A stretch of 64,000 nucleotides of DNA from positions 70,139,712 to 70,203,711 of the forward strand of contig OY740769.1 in assembly GCA_963513935.1 (NCBI GenBank), given 5' to 3'. This DNA comes from Aphrophora alni (taxonomy: Eukaryota; Arthropoda; Insecta; Hemiptera; Aphrophoridae). A program made the translations under genes and the position numbers. The number at the start of each line of letters is the position of its first letter. Within the stretch, counting starts at the first letter, position 1. The notes beneath the pieces are model-generated. The model saw nothing but the letters and a program-made list of their open reading frames with translations, searched no databases and was not told where the DNA came from. Shown here piece after piece: positions 25,691-40,100 of this stretch.

Positions 25691-28600
25691 CTCAAACGCC
25701 GATTTTTTTATGTTGAAGAGTTAACCCCCCCCCCCCCCCGATATATTTACAACTATCCCGCACTATAATAGGTAAATTGCAATGTTTCAGTTGGAGAATG
25801 GATGATTTTAAATGAAATAAAAACTGAAAAATCTTATACAGAAACAGTAGTTGAAAGTATTACTAACTACGTGAAATACAAAGAATGTTCAAATGTTTCT
25901 GTAAACATCAGAAATTGTCAAAGAAAGCCAAATCAAACACACATGATCTGATCACCAGATATGACTCAATAAAAGAGTGCTTAACCTCATTACCAAATCA
26001 TGCTATTACTACAAAAAATCATCCCAAAAAAGATTTTTCATTTTAATTTTATTGATTTCATTATGTTTACTGTTTTTTTCCCCTTTGTATAGTTAAGGTT
26101 ATGTTTTTTTATGAGTTGTATGTAATATGAATTTTTTATGTGAGAAATATAAATTATATTATTATTATCTCTCTTACTTTTTCCAAAATAAAATGCACCT
26201 GCCCTCTACTAGAGGTCAAACCTCACAATACTGAACTTAAGTTTTTATAACAAAACCATGGTTGGATTTTGCTACTTATGGAGATAATGGAAGGGTAGCT
26301 TCCATCAAATGAATTTACCCGTAAAATATTTGACTACCTACCACATAACTCCTATACTTAGATAGTTTAGTTAATATATAATATGAAATAAAAACTCGTA
26401 ATTCCTAGAACATTCCGCGTAACTCAAAATTCGTGTGCGTAATTAAAATCATAACTCACATTAATATACCTAAAACTATTTATATAGAAATATTATGAGT
26501 GAATCTCATCTTTATTTATTAAAACAAAACAATAGTGACAAAATATTCCCTTCGATTATACTCATGATTTTTCCCTCTCCTGTAAAGTGAGAAAATGGAG
26601 TTACTTGGTATTAATATTAGGCCGACTATATGTTAACTGCTGTACGTTTAAAATAGGACGGTGGGTAGTATTGGTAGTGTCTACGTGAAGAAAAGACACT
26701 CGTAACTTACATTCAAAATCGTTCATTCAAATTTAATGATTTACTTAATAATTACTTTAACTTCCTTGAAAAAGAGATGAAAATATGAAAATAATACTTA
26801 TATTTTCAAATCTTACCTGGAAAAATCTCTTTTATAAAAGCTTGCTCTTTTGATATTTGTAAACTAGGTAATAATAACATGTTATATGAGTGCTTGGCTG
26901 AAGCATAACACTTCATTTAATGAAGCCTTTGTTAATTATTAAAAAGGCATGAAGCGTTAAATGGAACACCTTTTAAAAAGGTGGAAAGTTTCGTATAAGA
27001 AGGATAAATTTTAATTCTTTAATATTCATTTTTTTTAATTCAGTAACTTATAACAAAATAACCAAGCAGGAAACATCTTCCGAGTTATACTTTTGACTGT
27101 TCTTTGAACTTCAATCAAAACGTGTATGTCACAATCCTTTTCTTTAATTTCAATGATGTAAACTTTTTTTTTTAATTTAATTCAAAAATATTTCTTACTT
27201 AATAATATTACTTGAAATGTAATGCTATGTGTAAATAAATATAATTTTTGCTGTAATGCGACCTTCTAGAGGGTTTGAACCCAGATTCAACCCGTATCTA
27301 TATCTTTTTGTGATGCTTTTTGTCATCCTTAGTCCTTTGCATATAAAATACAGCACTTTAAACAACAACAAAAACAAACAAATTACGATATAACTTATCA
27401 ACCTATAGATAAAATTGTTTAAATGATGCTTATACCCACTAGGAATGTTATAATTATTATATTGTTCTGCCTTTCCCATCTCCGTTAATTTCACTTTTGT
27501 TGACACGTTTCGGATATACTCCATTCTCAAATTACTTAATAGTATTCATTAATTGTTTTCCTTTCATCTGGGCATATTAATACTCTGGGCATACTTTATT
27601 GTATTCACTGTAATTTTACCCTTTACTGTTGTTTATGTATATTTGTGGGTCTTTCAAACCTTTAAACGTAAAAATGCCCTAAACGTCACCTAAAGAAATA
27701 TAGCTGTAACACATTAGTTCAGTTAAGTGGATTTAAAATATATAAAATTAGCTTATAAAACATTTTAGGATTTAAACGAAAAACATTGGTGGCTGTGTAC
27801 TGAGATAAGCACGCTAAAAACATGAGTTTACTTTTTATAAAACGAAAGGAAGAGATTAACCGTTTATCCTGGTTCACTCTACGAACGAGTTGAACGGGTT
27901 TACAATCAAAAAGTACCACACACCTCTATCATGAGAAGTGAGTATAATCAAATGTACAGGAAGTGGACAGGGTTGTTTTTAAATTTGTATAACGTGTTTA
28001 GATTTATAATTACCTTATATTGATTTTATAAACCGAGTTGCTAGAAAAGGTTACATTACATGCAAAGATCCGAAAACAAAACAGGAAATTTAAGTACAGT
28101 ACGTTGCACAAATTTATTTCCGTAGAAGTAAGTGAAAATTGTAAGTTATTCTATAAATTCGAAAAAAAAAAGCTGGAAATAATAGAATAGTTGTTCTGAT
28201 CGTCTGTTTTCAAAGAATAGTTTTATATTTTATAAATTACTTGATGAAACAAAACAAATAATAGTACAGTGGAGTAAAAACTTTTGTATAAACATGAGTG
28301 CACTTAGAACACAAAATATTTAAATAAAGCTACTAACTTTTCGGTTAATAGTACACAAAGAATTTAAATGTCTGGAATGCCCTAGATCCTACGAAACTAA
28401 AAGTATTTATTATCTACTTTACAACTTTAGTAATTCTAAAATTCCTTTTGCAGTTCAGGAGACGGTTTCTTTAATCTTATTTATTTAAACGCAAATCTTA
28501 GGAGATCTGAGTTTTCTTTTGGAGATCCTCAAAATACCATATATTTCATATTTTCCAATTTATTACACTTTTTTTATGCGTATTATTAGTCCTAAAAAGA

Positions 28601-29765
28601 ACATGTTTGACAAAATAAATAAAAAGTTCTTAGGTCTTACCGTTAATATACCTAAATTGAAAATTATGAAAAGAAGGTTATGGCCTACTATGAATTCAAT
28701 ACTTGCAGATAATTTCATCTATTTCCTACAGCTTTTTTCATGTTTATATTATGTTTTATTTTATTAAACACTCAGAACTATTGTACAAATCTTAAGTTGT
28801 CTAAATAAAATTCTGTGTATACATTGTTTAACTAAAATATTTGGTTAATATTTGGCTGCTGTAAAAGTTTTAAATTACTTTTTGGTTTTAATATTTCAAA
28901 CTATTTAAGTAATATTCTCCCACAATGTATTAATATAAAGGATATGCCTTATAATTTGGCATCTTTAAACTATTAATTTAAATTAAACTGTCTGAAATTC
29001 TAATTCATCAAAATTTACACTTTAATTTAAACTTGTTGTTGCTATTTTATTGGCATTTCACTCAATTATGCATTATTTAACCATAATTTATTTTAAAATA
29101 TTATTTCATAATAATATTTTTTTATTCCAATGATATAGCTCAAAAACTTGTCAAGACATGCATTCTTATTTAAATTTCACTAATAACAAATTTATTTACC
29201 TGTCATACCTGATTTTATTATGGTTGATGGTAAGGCTTCAACTATATTTCTCCATCCTCGAAATTTTAAATTATAAGTAATTACATTATTACAACACTGT
29301 TACTTTAAACATATCGCTTAAACTATACGTATTTACTTATTTAATTTTAACCATCTATAAATCATTATATAAGTCGTCCTTAAATCCAAACCTGATTACC
29401 ATACTAGTCTCCATAAGTCACCTCATGGATCAATTAAAAACTCAAGTAAGAACGATACTCGTTCCAGGACAGAAGTAAGTAATTTGGCAACCCTCTCATA
29501 CCTGTTTGTTCCATGTGCAGGAAATCCAGTCACTATATCTGAGGTGTGATTCGTTTACAGTTAGGGGTAAATGTATGCCTGTATCTCCAGTCATCTTCCG
29601 CTCTTTCTTTTCTAAGTGGTGATATAAAATATAAAACTTAGAGGCCTGACGAATCATTGTAAGTGGCTTATAAAGAGATTAAAATAAACCCCCTTATATA
29701 CTCTTGATCAGTGAAAAGTGTTATACTATATTCTTAGCTTTTTGACAAAATTAAACTTCTAGGAG
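25691..29765. other. AT-rich DNA, no gene seen
   Basis: Apart from the dispersed repeat at 27462-27533, nothing was recognised. Frames of 66-101 codons on both strands show no domain. Confidence 0.5.
27462..27533. repeat. Dispersed 72-bp repeat, copy 1
   Basis: Matches 40101-40172 with about nine or ten differences by eye. The shared core reads CACTTTTGTTGAC then GGATATACT. Orientation is the same in both places. Origin unknown. Confidence 0.75.
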
Positions 29766-32010
29766 TGGTTAAGCGCACTTGTGAGGTGAAGTCTAATTGT
29801 GTCACTGAATCTAGCGAAAAGATACGAATTTCCTTTTGTGCTCTTATCACTTCAAAATTAAGGACTGTAATTCAACCTTCTGTTTTCCTGATGTTATTCA
29901 AGTTGTCATCCCCTATAATATTGGGATCAGATTTCATCTTTAAGAGTGGATTGGTGCTGAATCTCTCAAAAGGCAATTTTCTTTTCAAGTTTAAGCGAGT
30001 TACCTCTTTTCCACTGTCGAACTGTTCTATTGGTGTTTCATTCAGTTAATCCGCCTTCTGCCACTTTCATTTCCTATAATTCACTTAGCCATTTTGATGG
30101 GGGTGACAAATGTGTCATTTCTCAAATAATCAAAGAACTTTGTGATATTCTCACCAAAGAACTCGGATTCACACACCTGATGGTTATACGTTATAATCAA
30201 GGACAACATCCCTGTCAAAAGTCAACCTTATGAACTGGCCTCTAACAAAATGGAGTTCCTAAGTGAAGACATTAAAAATCTTATAGCTAAAGTAGTAGTC
30301 CTTCTGCTTACTCTTCACCTGTGCTTTTGATTTAGCATCCGAACAAGAAACCACAGTTAGTGACTGACTATTGTAAACTCAACTAACGTATTGTAATTAA
30401 CCTCTACCCGGTCATTATTAGAGTTTTAATTCGTTTGTCGGAGCCTAACCATAAAAATGTCTTACATATAAACTCCGCCTATCATCAGATCCCTGCTCCT
30501 GCTTACTCTAACCAGATCATATATTCCCTATCAGTTTACACTAGTCAATTTTGTAATTTGCGCTGTAAGCCAAGTTCTAACCCGATTATTTGATAATAAA
30601 ATTCAAATAAAATTTATTTGAATATATTCAACATATATATTTTTTCTCCGACATAAAATGTAAATATATATTCAACTATCTCAATGGTTTAGACATCTAC
30701 TCTAAAACTTGGGAAGAACACGTTGAACATCTGCGGGAAATACTGTCTCGCTTACGACTGGAGCAGATTACGGATAAGATTAGTTTTTCTGTGAAGAAGA
30801 TCAGTTTCCTAGGACACCTTGTCTCTTCTCGCGGAATAAAAATTGACCACGAGCGGACCCAACAATTAGAAATTTTACTAGACCCAACAACGCCAAGGCC
30901 ATATCCAGATTCATTAGTGTGGTCAATTTGTTTTGTAAATTCATCCCTTACTTTGTTGACCACATGATGCTTCTCAATCTGATCCGACGAAATGGACAAA
31001 AATTATCTTGTGGTGTGGAACAAGAGAAAACATTTAAACATCTGCTTGAAGTCATCGTACAAACTCCTGTACTTCACGTGGCCAACTTTAACAATATTTT
31101 TCACCTACAAACTGGCGCAAGTTCGTGCGCCATTAATACACTTCTACTCCAGAAAATTAATGGCTGAAATTTCACAAATATATGGAACACAGAGAGTTTC
31201 TCCTAGTAACAGACAACCAGGTACTCTCATGGCTGCTACCCCATCTACATCAGTTCTATATTTAGGTCGCTAAATAGCCAAGCTAAATAGACCTACCTTA
31301 AATTCAAAGTAGCGCATATTGATGTACTCAAACATCATAGCCGACTCCGTGTCTAGGATGTTTGAATAGAGAAGTAGAAACTTTAACATGTCCTGAACTT
31401 TTTTACATTATCCTACTAACCAGTTTCCCATTGACTTACAATGTCATCAGTAATCACCAACGTGCTAATCCCATTCTAAGTCCAAACATTAGGAATTTTG
31501 AGATATGAGTAAATGCCAATCGCTACTGCCTAAGTAAGGTCATCCTTAGCTGCAAATATCATTTAAGGATTCCCACACGAATCTATTTCAGTCAGTTTTT
31601 AGTTTACCTGGTTGACCTCATGTTACTACAATTCCACTGTTCGTGGTCACTTAGGCTTGCTTAAGATCAAATTCAAAGTGTAGGAACTCTTCTTTTGACT
31701 CTCACTTAACAAAGATGTTGTTCGTAAGGTTCGGTCATGTTCAACATGTTCTATAAGTAAACCAGCACAGTATATCACACTGGGATATCTCTTTTCTATC
31801 ATTTCAAACCGACCTATAGAGAAACTCTATGTAGATTTCGTGGGCAAATTTCCCAAAACTGAAAACATGATTCTGATCCTAGTCGACCAGTTTAATAAAC
31901 TTACCTGCCTCTGATCGGTCGGAGTAGCCACTACCATCAAGGTCTGAAGCCAATCAATTTTTCAAAGTTTTGTTTGCTTTAAAATAATCACCTCTGACAA
32001 CGATCAATTC
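29766..32010 (+). pseudogene. Decayed Ty3/gypsy pol
   Basis: Broken plus-strand frames follow the gypsy pol order. There is a C-terminal protease block (SSPIILGSDF, about 29910-29937) and an RT entry block (IKDNIPVK, from 30196). Then come a block resembling SSPVLL and VTDYCKLN, and the palm/thumb region (YLNGLDIYSKTWEEH from about 30677, then ISFLGHLVSSRGI). The RNase H start is at about 31060-31130. Integrase follows, with a zinc-binding block (HLGLLK about 31650; KDVVRKVRSCSTC about 31710) and a core (EKLYVDFVGKFPK about 31820; ITSDNDQF about 31987). The catalytic YLDD is replaced by YLNG, and stops and frameshifts are frequent. An AT-rich stretch at about 30590-30670 looks inserted. No LTRs were recognised. 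It is a different lineage from the intact element at 9.4 kb. Confidence 0.8.
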
Positions 32011-35000
32011 TTCACATTTTATGTTCCTCAACTTCTGTTTTTTCCCATAGTAATAAACATGCGACATTGTCCCTTTGTCACACTCAGAATTGTGATTGGA
32101 GTGTGAAGAAGAAGATCACGGTGTGATTCTTTTCACCTATATTTGATCACCTTAAAATGTGGGGTTTTAATCACAATTTAATCACCTTAAAATTTGTGGG
32201 TTAAACCTAAATTTGATCATCGTAGAAACCTAATATTTTACATTGGTATCAATTTCTTGTGTAGTAACACACCCCGGGGTCAAATTTTTGATTCACAAAT
32301 AAGTGATCTTACCCTTTCAATTTTGTTTAATAATCTGTGATAGAAGCTAAACTAGTGTGTAATTTTTACACTAAAAGATGTAACAATATTTTCCAAATAT
32401 TTAAACTTGAGATAATTTTGTCACACGTTTACAGTCTTAAGCCTAAAACTAACCAGTACAAACATGTATTAAAAGGCTAGCTTGGTTATCGACAAACTTT
32501 GTATAAAAAATATCTTATTTTTGTAAATACATTCGATATTAAAGGAGTAGATAAAAGTCAAGCTTTGAAAATCTGTGTAGTTTAAAATCTACGTAAACAG
32601 TTAGAAAAAAGCCTAAATACGCGTTTAACGTACTCATTTCAAATGTACTGTATATACAAAATCAAGGTTATCCTAAAGGTGTAAATTATAATTAATATAA
32701 GTAAGTATGGAAATAAAAGTAAGTACATCCTATAGTAAACGTACACATTATCATAATAGTAAGTATGAAAAGAATAAAAAAACAAATATTTCTAGTTGAG
32801 TATTACCCTAAATTAATTTAAAAGTACACTTTAATGTTATTTGTTTAGTGATGCTTTATCAATTCAGACGTCATGCTTCAGACAAGTACTCGTGTGGCAC
32901 TATATTTTTAACTGGGTTGTTTACTTTCAATGCCGAGGAAGCAAACAGCTATAAGATATATTGAATCGAGTTTACGTGGAGAAAAAATTATTTATGGAAT
33001 ATAAAATTATGGCGTCCAATGAATCCCGTAATGAGGACATCTAAATTAACGCATAATCGCTTTTTACAGCACAGTATAACCAATGTTAAACTCTAATCTG
33101 CATTCTATATGGCCAATTACAAATTATATAAGTCAGTTATTATTAAATGATTAGAAAATTTGAAAAATGTTATAACAGAAGTGAATTTAGTGCATAAATT
33201 TAGGTTAATATTGCATAAATATTATTGATGTAATTTAGAACTTTTGATTCACTGTTCTTCAACCGAACTGATAAAAGAATATTTATTTCGTTGAAGTGAA
33301 TATTGTTTTAACGATTACATGTTATTATTTGCTTTGTAGAAAACAATTATGAACATATTTTTAGATCAAGGAACATTTTAGGAAAATTGGAATTCACTAC
33401 TTATTCTTAGCTATAATGCTACCTTAATTTGTATTATCAGGTTTCGGTTTATTAGAGTAAAATAACTTCAGTAATGTCACAATTTCTTAAAAGGGCTTAA
33501 ATGGCCTTGTACTAACTTGCAGGTTTCCTTCTATATTACCCACCTTTACTTTACTCTTAGAAGAAAAGGAACTCTCTAATATAAAAACCACATTGTTGAA
33601 GTGTATTTTAAATTAAATAAAAACTCTACTTGTGTCGAGCGCTTATATTATTAACTAATGTGTTCGATTTTTCATATAAACAGATAAAAGCAAATCTGAT
33701 TTTATGACTTTGCTAATGACACTATTAAGAACATAATATGAGATTTCCGTCTAGTTTTTATAGAGAAAGTAAAATTTTGGGTTTGACATTATCTCCTTCC
33801 CCCCCCCCACCCACATTGGAATATGGAATTAAATAATATTGCAAACTATTAATATCTCAGATAGAATTTAAGAATATTTTTTCTACTACATCAAACCCAA
33901 ACTATTGGAGATGAAATATTCATGAGTTCTTATTCTTTTGTACCATCTTGAGAAACTAACAAAATAATTAATTAGACAAATGGTTCTTGAATGTTTCACT
34001 GATGAAAACACTTAAGACATACATAAAACAAGACAATAACTTGACTAACAGCAATTCAAGGGTAACCGCTGCTTGGCTATACATATAGTTCAAGATCTTG
34101 GTAAAAAATCATAAAATGATATCTAAACACGGTTCCTAGTTACTTTAATTTGTATTTTCACGTTATTAATTATTTGTATCACTTTGGCGGTGATTTGGTA
34201 TAAACGTTGAGCTTTCCAAGTTTAACTTTCAGTTGGAGTCTTTAAACTTACATTTTTATGTATAAGATAATAAGCGTAAACAATGGATTTTTTTTGTAAT
34301 TTAAGACAGCCTGAAAAATAGAGTACATAAATTAATTTAAATGTTCATCTTATACAACACGAATTTGGCGAAATTTAATTTCCTAAGCTTCTAATTTAAA
34401 ATTCATAAACAAATTAATAGCCGATGCATATTATTTTTTTACTTTTATAATATCAGACTACATTATATTTTTTCTACTTCATTATTCATGCCATGTTCTA
34501 CCGTAATGCTTGTATAAATTAAAACAGCGCTCCACAAAGGTCACTTTTATAGGGGATGGTTTTTGTGTAGGGTCATTTAATATGCACGAGATACTACTAT
34601 TTAAATTTTACAAATACACATCTGGATAATATTCATTTTGAAATTAAAACTACTAAAAATAGACAACTGATAAATTATTACTCTAACTTTTTAACACACA
34701 TTTATAAAACCTAAACAAATGAAAATTGTTCTTCAGTATCTACACCAAAATTTCAATCAGAAATTTATCAGTCAAAAATAAACTATTAATGGCAAACAAA
34801 ACTAAAGATGATGGAACAATCGGGCCAAGAAATTTCGAGTAATAAGAAATAAACATAAACAATATGACAATTAGCATGTACAAATTTACAAATATTTTGT
34901 AGTGTTTGTCTTAGTTTCACGAAATTTAATGCAAACTTTGATTTTTGCAATGTATTAAAGCATTATTATAAACCTTATTAAAGCATTTATTTTAAATGGA

Positions 35001-37320
35001 CTTTTGAAATTGTTTTAAAGCAAATATTATTTTTAATGGTGTGTCATAATTTTTCAAATATATTATGTATACACTGTGTCCAAAAGTCCCATACCCCACT
35101 TAACATTTTTATTTTTTTTAATAAGCAATTAAACTTTGTCATATCTTTCTAGCTATGTCATATCTTTCTAACTTTCTCTCGTTTTTTACGTAGTTTAGAG
35201 TTTCATACCCCGTCTTTTGAGGTAAGGGTTGCAGGGGGTAACTTTAAAACTTTCAATAGTAACCCATATCTTACTACACCTGATTGTAAAGGTCTTTAAA
35301 ATACAAAAACTAATTATGTGCTTTTATTATTTTATTTATTTTTTTGATGACCCTATAACAAATGGCAGCCCAAAGTGTTTGGAGATATTTTAGTTGAACA
35401 AACTACTGCCAATGGTTGTTGTTAGCAGATTATGGGATAATGCACTACGGTATGGGTTTACGTTAAATTAGATCATTAAAAACAAGTACTGTTTTACATT
35501 TTTTTAAATATTTATATAGTATATGACGATTTAAGTTTACTCTCAACTACTCAAACAATTTTCACATTATTCTAGACTCGGTGACGAATTCTATTTCCCA
35601 AACTCAGTTGAAGTCGTTATTCATCAAATGTTCGCTTGTGTGTTTTAAAATGGCAACTTTATTATAAAAGTAAATTTCAAGTAAATTAAAGCAATGTTTA
35701 AGTTTTGAATTTGAATAAATAATACTTGATCTGAAGCTAATACACTGACATAGAAAAACGGAAGTTTCCTAAGATTTTTGGTATTTTCAATTATTTATAC
35801 CTCGACCTTGGTACTTATATATTAACCAATTGGTAATTATCGATCTGCAGTTCATGTTGTTTGTATTTCTGTTGTTAAAGTAATTCGGGGTAAAATATAA
35901 TAATAAAATCCATTTTCCCCAGGGAGCCACAACATATGTCTCGAAATTCGGTTAATTTAAACTGGTGTAACATTTTGAGGTGAATATATTGTAGTAATAA
36001 GAAGTATTGTCAAACATTTTATAATCACAAAAAACTTTATAAACCCATTTTATCAACTTAATTTAATAGGATTATGAATTTGGTCTAAATGTGTAGTACA
36101 TAGAATTTAGACTTAACCAACATGATTAGGTTTTCTCAATGCTTTAACTTTAATGTAGTGAATTTAACTATTAGTCATATCTAGTGGTTAAAAGAGAAAT
36201 CAATCATAAAATTCTGTGATTCTTTTTTAAACTCAAAACGTATGCAAGATTTCAACCATTAAGGATTATCTTCTTTAACTACAACTTTTTTTAGCAAGAC
36301 AATGTGACTGTTTGAACTTATATACATATGTAGGAACTTTCTAATACATTCCACTCTTGTAATGTGATGAATCTGAAGATACTTGAAATTCTCATCTAAT
36401 TCAAACCTTCATCATTAGAGAAATTCAAAACTACAATGAACTTTTTGACAGTATTAGCTTCAATGCAACTGAGTCAAAAATATATATTCATAATCATCGT
36501 GCTGCCATAGCTGTCAAAAAATTTTTTTTATAGTTTAAAAAAATGTTATACAGTAAGGTTATATTCCGTATGATTTTTTTCTGATTGTAAGAGGAGAAAT
36601 ATTTATACATTTAATCATTACTATATTACACAAGCAAGCGTCGCGATAAGTAAAATTAACTAATCCGTTTAAAATGAATTTCGAACAATAAAACAAAATG
36701 AATATAATACTTTCGCAATAAAATAATAATATGCGCTGAGAGTAAATTTATTTATTCTTAACAGAAGCCCATACTCCATCTCGAACGGAGGGATCCTCTA
36801 TGACTGATTCCCATCCCCAGACATTCATTTAATTGCAACTTATGGATCTCCAATTTACCCTTACTGCAATTTACAATTACTGCAATTTACAAAACACATG
36901 CAGGATTTTATATTGTGCAAACTGAAAATTAAATTTCCGTTTTTACTTCCTAAATCTTAACAAAAGACAGATTCGCAATCGTAAGTCTATTTCGGATTGC
37001 GATTATGTTAACGATTAAAATGTATCATTCATACTGCACGTATGTTATAGGATGAAAATCATTGTATTTTTAGTTACCGACGTATTTGATTTTGTATGGA
37101 GATAACCGTATAAATTACATATGTCCACATCAGTTATGATTCAACATTCGACTTTCTATGCAATGGACTTAGTGCATCCTACGTAATATAACTATGTTAT
37201 TGAATAGAATAGGATTAAAATAACGACAAAACAAATTATTAAGAAAACAGGTAAAGTATTAACTACAAGGACATCGTAGTAATACTTCCCTAGTTTTTTT
37301 AACAAAATGAACTATAAAAG
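32011..37320. other. AT-rich DNA, no gene seen
   Basis: No coding similarity was recognised. A 10-base C run lies at 33799-33808. An ACACTGTGTCC motif near 35070, followed by a short duplication (about 35138-35175), may be an old transposon end. A 35-bp tandem repeat is listed separately. Confidence 0.5.
32142..32225. repeat. 35-bp tandem repeat, about 2.4 copies
   Basis: TTTGATCACCTTAAAAT at 32142 recurs as TTTAATCACCTTAAAAT at 32177 and as TTTGATCATCGTAGAAA at 32212. The spacing is 35 bp. It lies just beyond the decayed gypsy integrase. Confidence 0.75.
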
Positions 37321-37323
37321 GAG

Positions 37324-37389
<66 letters not shown>
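37321..37389. repeat. (GA)n microsatellite
   Basis: About 69 bp of GA dinucleotide with one early GG interruption. Confidence 0.95.
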
Positions 37390-37391
<2 letters not shown>

Positions 37392-39084
37392 TACAGTTTA
37401 TTCGTAGTTTTTAAATTATATATATATACATATAGACTTCACTCGTACGACATATGTGTAAAGAGAGATTATTTCAAAAACATGTAAAAATAATATCACA
37501 GAACTTTATTGCGGGCTTTACCTTTTAGAATAATAATGTATATATAATTGTTTTGTTGAGTAGGTTACATCGATTTCCAATTAACAAAGCAAATTGAATC
37601 ATATATAAAGCTGATTGTTCTGGGAATACAGAATACTCTTGTGTATACAAGTAATTTTCTATATTTAAATATTAACAAAGGTACACCGCGAAACAGGCTT
37701 TGAGGGAATTGTTCAAAACTACTTCCTCCTCCCTCTTCTTCTCAAACTACAAACTATTCTGAATTAGGACACATGTCTTTAACTTTTAAACAAGTATTTG
37801 ATTTATGTGAACCAGCTATATGTTACGGGACTCTTAGCTCACAGCACCTCCTTCTTTATCTTTAAATCGGCGTTTCTGTAAGTTTTCAATAAATATCTTA
37901 TTTAAGTAACAAAAATTTGAAGTTTGTATCAAAACTAGACTACCTAAACATTCTGACCAATAATTGCCCCAGTGACAACTTAAATACAAGATGTCAGCGT
38001 ATTACATTTTCATCGTTTATAGAAGTGACGTAATTTTGTTAACGGTCATTATATTTAAGCTTATTATAATCATAATTTGTTCATCTCTTTGGTATACAAT
38101 CATTTCCTTTACAAAATGCATCAGCACTTATACTGAAGTAAGTTCTATATAGTAATAAAGATATCGATAATAGTGACAAACACTAACGTCCGCTTCAAAT
38201 AGTTCTTACAGATATTAATTGGATCTCTCTATAAAAATCTGTAATATATACAACTTCTGTAATTGTCATACAATTATTTTGAAGTTCTCTTTTATTTCAT
38301 ATTGTAAAATAACTAATATAGAATTGGGGTAAGCTGCTTTAATAGGTTTAGTTCTTTATGTTAAAATCAAATGACAATTACCAAAATACTGATAAAACTG
38401 AAATTGTATGGTGAGAAGGTAGCATGGAGAAATTTGCACTGTACTGTTTTGTTAACACAATGATTGCGTTTACTAATATAATATTTTTTTTTAATTATTA
38501 GATTAACAAAAAATCTATAGCAGTGGAAAGTATAGATTTTTCGTGTAATGGTGGATTCACAGTGCGTTTGGACAATAATCTAATTTTTATCGTTCTTTAT
38601 TTATATTTCTGAAGATTGGTGTCTTAAAAATGGATTTAAATTAAACTAATTTTATAAAATTATCTAATTTTTATAAAAAAAAATAAGATACTTTGTAACC
38701 ATTTTTCTCAAATTAAAATGTTTAATAAGTTTAACATCCCTATGAGATAGAACTTGGCATCGAATCAAAAGACTTGGTTATAAAAAAAATCAAATTTGGA
38801 ACAAATAACACAGAAACTAAAACCTCATCACATCCAATTCAGGCAATGCTAGCCACAAATTTTAAACAGTCCTTTAGGAAAAGAGTAGACCTGCTTTCAA
38901 AAGACATTCCTAGAGGAACCCCAATGTTTATTGATATTTAAATCAATGATATATCATGAGAAATGACAGATATGGAAGCTAATTTTGACACACCTACGAG
39001 GCTGACAAAAGCATATGCCAGAACAACTTTGAGGTGAAGCACTGGAAATGTTAAATTCTAAATATAACAGTTTAGTAAATATAT
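37390..39084. other. AT-rich DNA, no confident gene
   Basis: Mostly featureless. The last 250 bases may be eroded LINE sequence: a plus-strand block near 38900-38960 reads IPRGTPMF then INDIS, faintly like the reverse transcriptase motif G.PQG...INDI. This alone is not enough for a call. Confidence 0.35.
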
Positions 39085-39545
39085 ATATAATGACGGATCA
39101 ATATATATGTGAGAAAAAATCAGCTGCTGAAAACTTCAATCAAGAATCCAGGGAGTCCTTCTACAGCCCATCAAACACTGCATAAAGTATGAACACCGAA
39201 CTTTTATCATTCCTCAAAAACTGCTTCCAACTAAAAGAAACAAAAATATACATACTAATTGACACAAAAACAACCACGGAAAATCTGAAAAAGGCAAGAA
39301 CTAATCAGCATTAAGAAACTTCGGGCACTGCTGTAATGTTTAAAAACTAAAGGGAAACTTATAGTAATCCAGCGTACTGTGGACTATATGTTAACGAGAA
39401 GTCGGATGAAATATCAAAAGAAACCGCAAATATAGGGCCAAACTAGTACCCACATTATTTACTTTGAAAGTTCAAAAGAGCTGTTGTGCGTCGTATAAAG
39501 GATGATGTAACAAAACTCTAGTGCAAGCGACTATAGTGAAACATC
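39085..39545 (+). pseudogene. Remnant of a LINE RNase H domain
   Basis: Broken plus-strand frames give the sequence landmarks of the RNase H domain that follows reverse transcriptase in some non-LTR elements. These are NDGSIY (compare YTDGS) at about 39088, then TELLSFLKNCFQLKETKIYI and LIDTKTTTENL (compare AEL.AI...IYI.TDS), and YVNEKSDEISKETA (compare GNE.AD.LAKE) at about 39383-39430. The order and spacing fit, but stops and frameshifts are frequent. The clade cannot be assigned. A 141-codon frame at 39591-40016 follows in a different frame with no recognisable domain. Confidence 0.5.
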
Positions 39546-40100
39546 TTTTTCAAATTCAAAAGAAATTAGCTTACCCAGCACTGTACCGCAATGTCCCACG
39601 ATTACAATCGCAGTAAAGACCAGAATTGTCCATATCGTCAATGGGGAATATCTTCACTCTTTCGGCCTAAAAAAACTCATCAGTATGTAAAGTCTGCTAT
39701 AAGTAAAAGGAGACTGCAACACATTCGGATGCGATGGACTTCGCATGACCATACCAGAGACAACCTAAAGACCTTTATTGGAGGAAATAGCAATTTGGAG
39801 AACATCCTCAGAAGAAAACAAATATGGATACTAGCTGCCTCGCCATACAAAGGACATTGGACCATTGATGCCACAAAATTCTTGGAAGTACGTTCAAAGA
39901 AATTAACGAATTTTTTACCGAAAAGAGTAGGAACAAAAAACCTGTTTCTATTGCAATGGCACCAATACTTGTTTTTGTTTTTACATGTACAAACAAAATA
40001 TATAAATCACATTTAAAGTAATTTTAGATAAATAAATCGAATCGATCAGCTTATATGCAAGCTATATTTTTTAAACACTTGTATAACTAAAATGTGTAAA

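Noticed and set aside
27225..27530. 101-codon minus-strand frame
   Set aside because: It overlaps the dispersed 72-bp repeat and has AT-driven composition with no domain.
36368..36400. CTGAAGA followed by GAAA near 36373, as a further hammerhead
   Set aside because: No stem II can form between the two blocks, so the match is only short-word coincidence.
39591..40016. 141-codon plus-strand frame after the LINE RNase H remnant
   Set aside because: No domain was recognised, and neighbouring homology is in other frames; likely chance or part of the decayed LINE.
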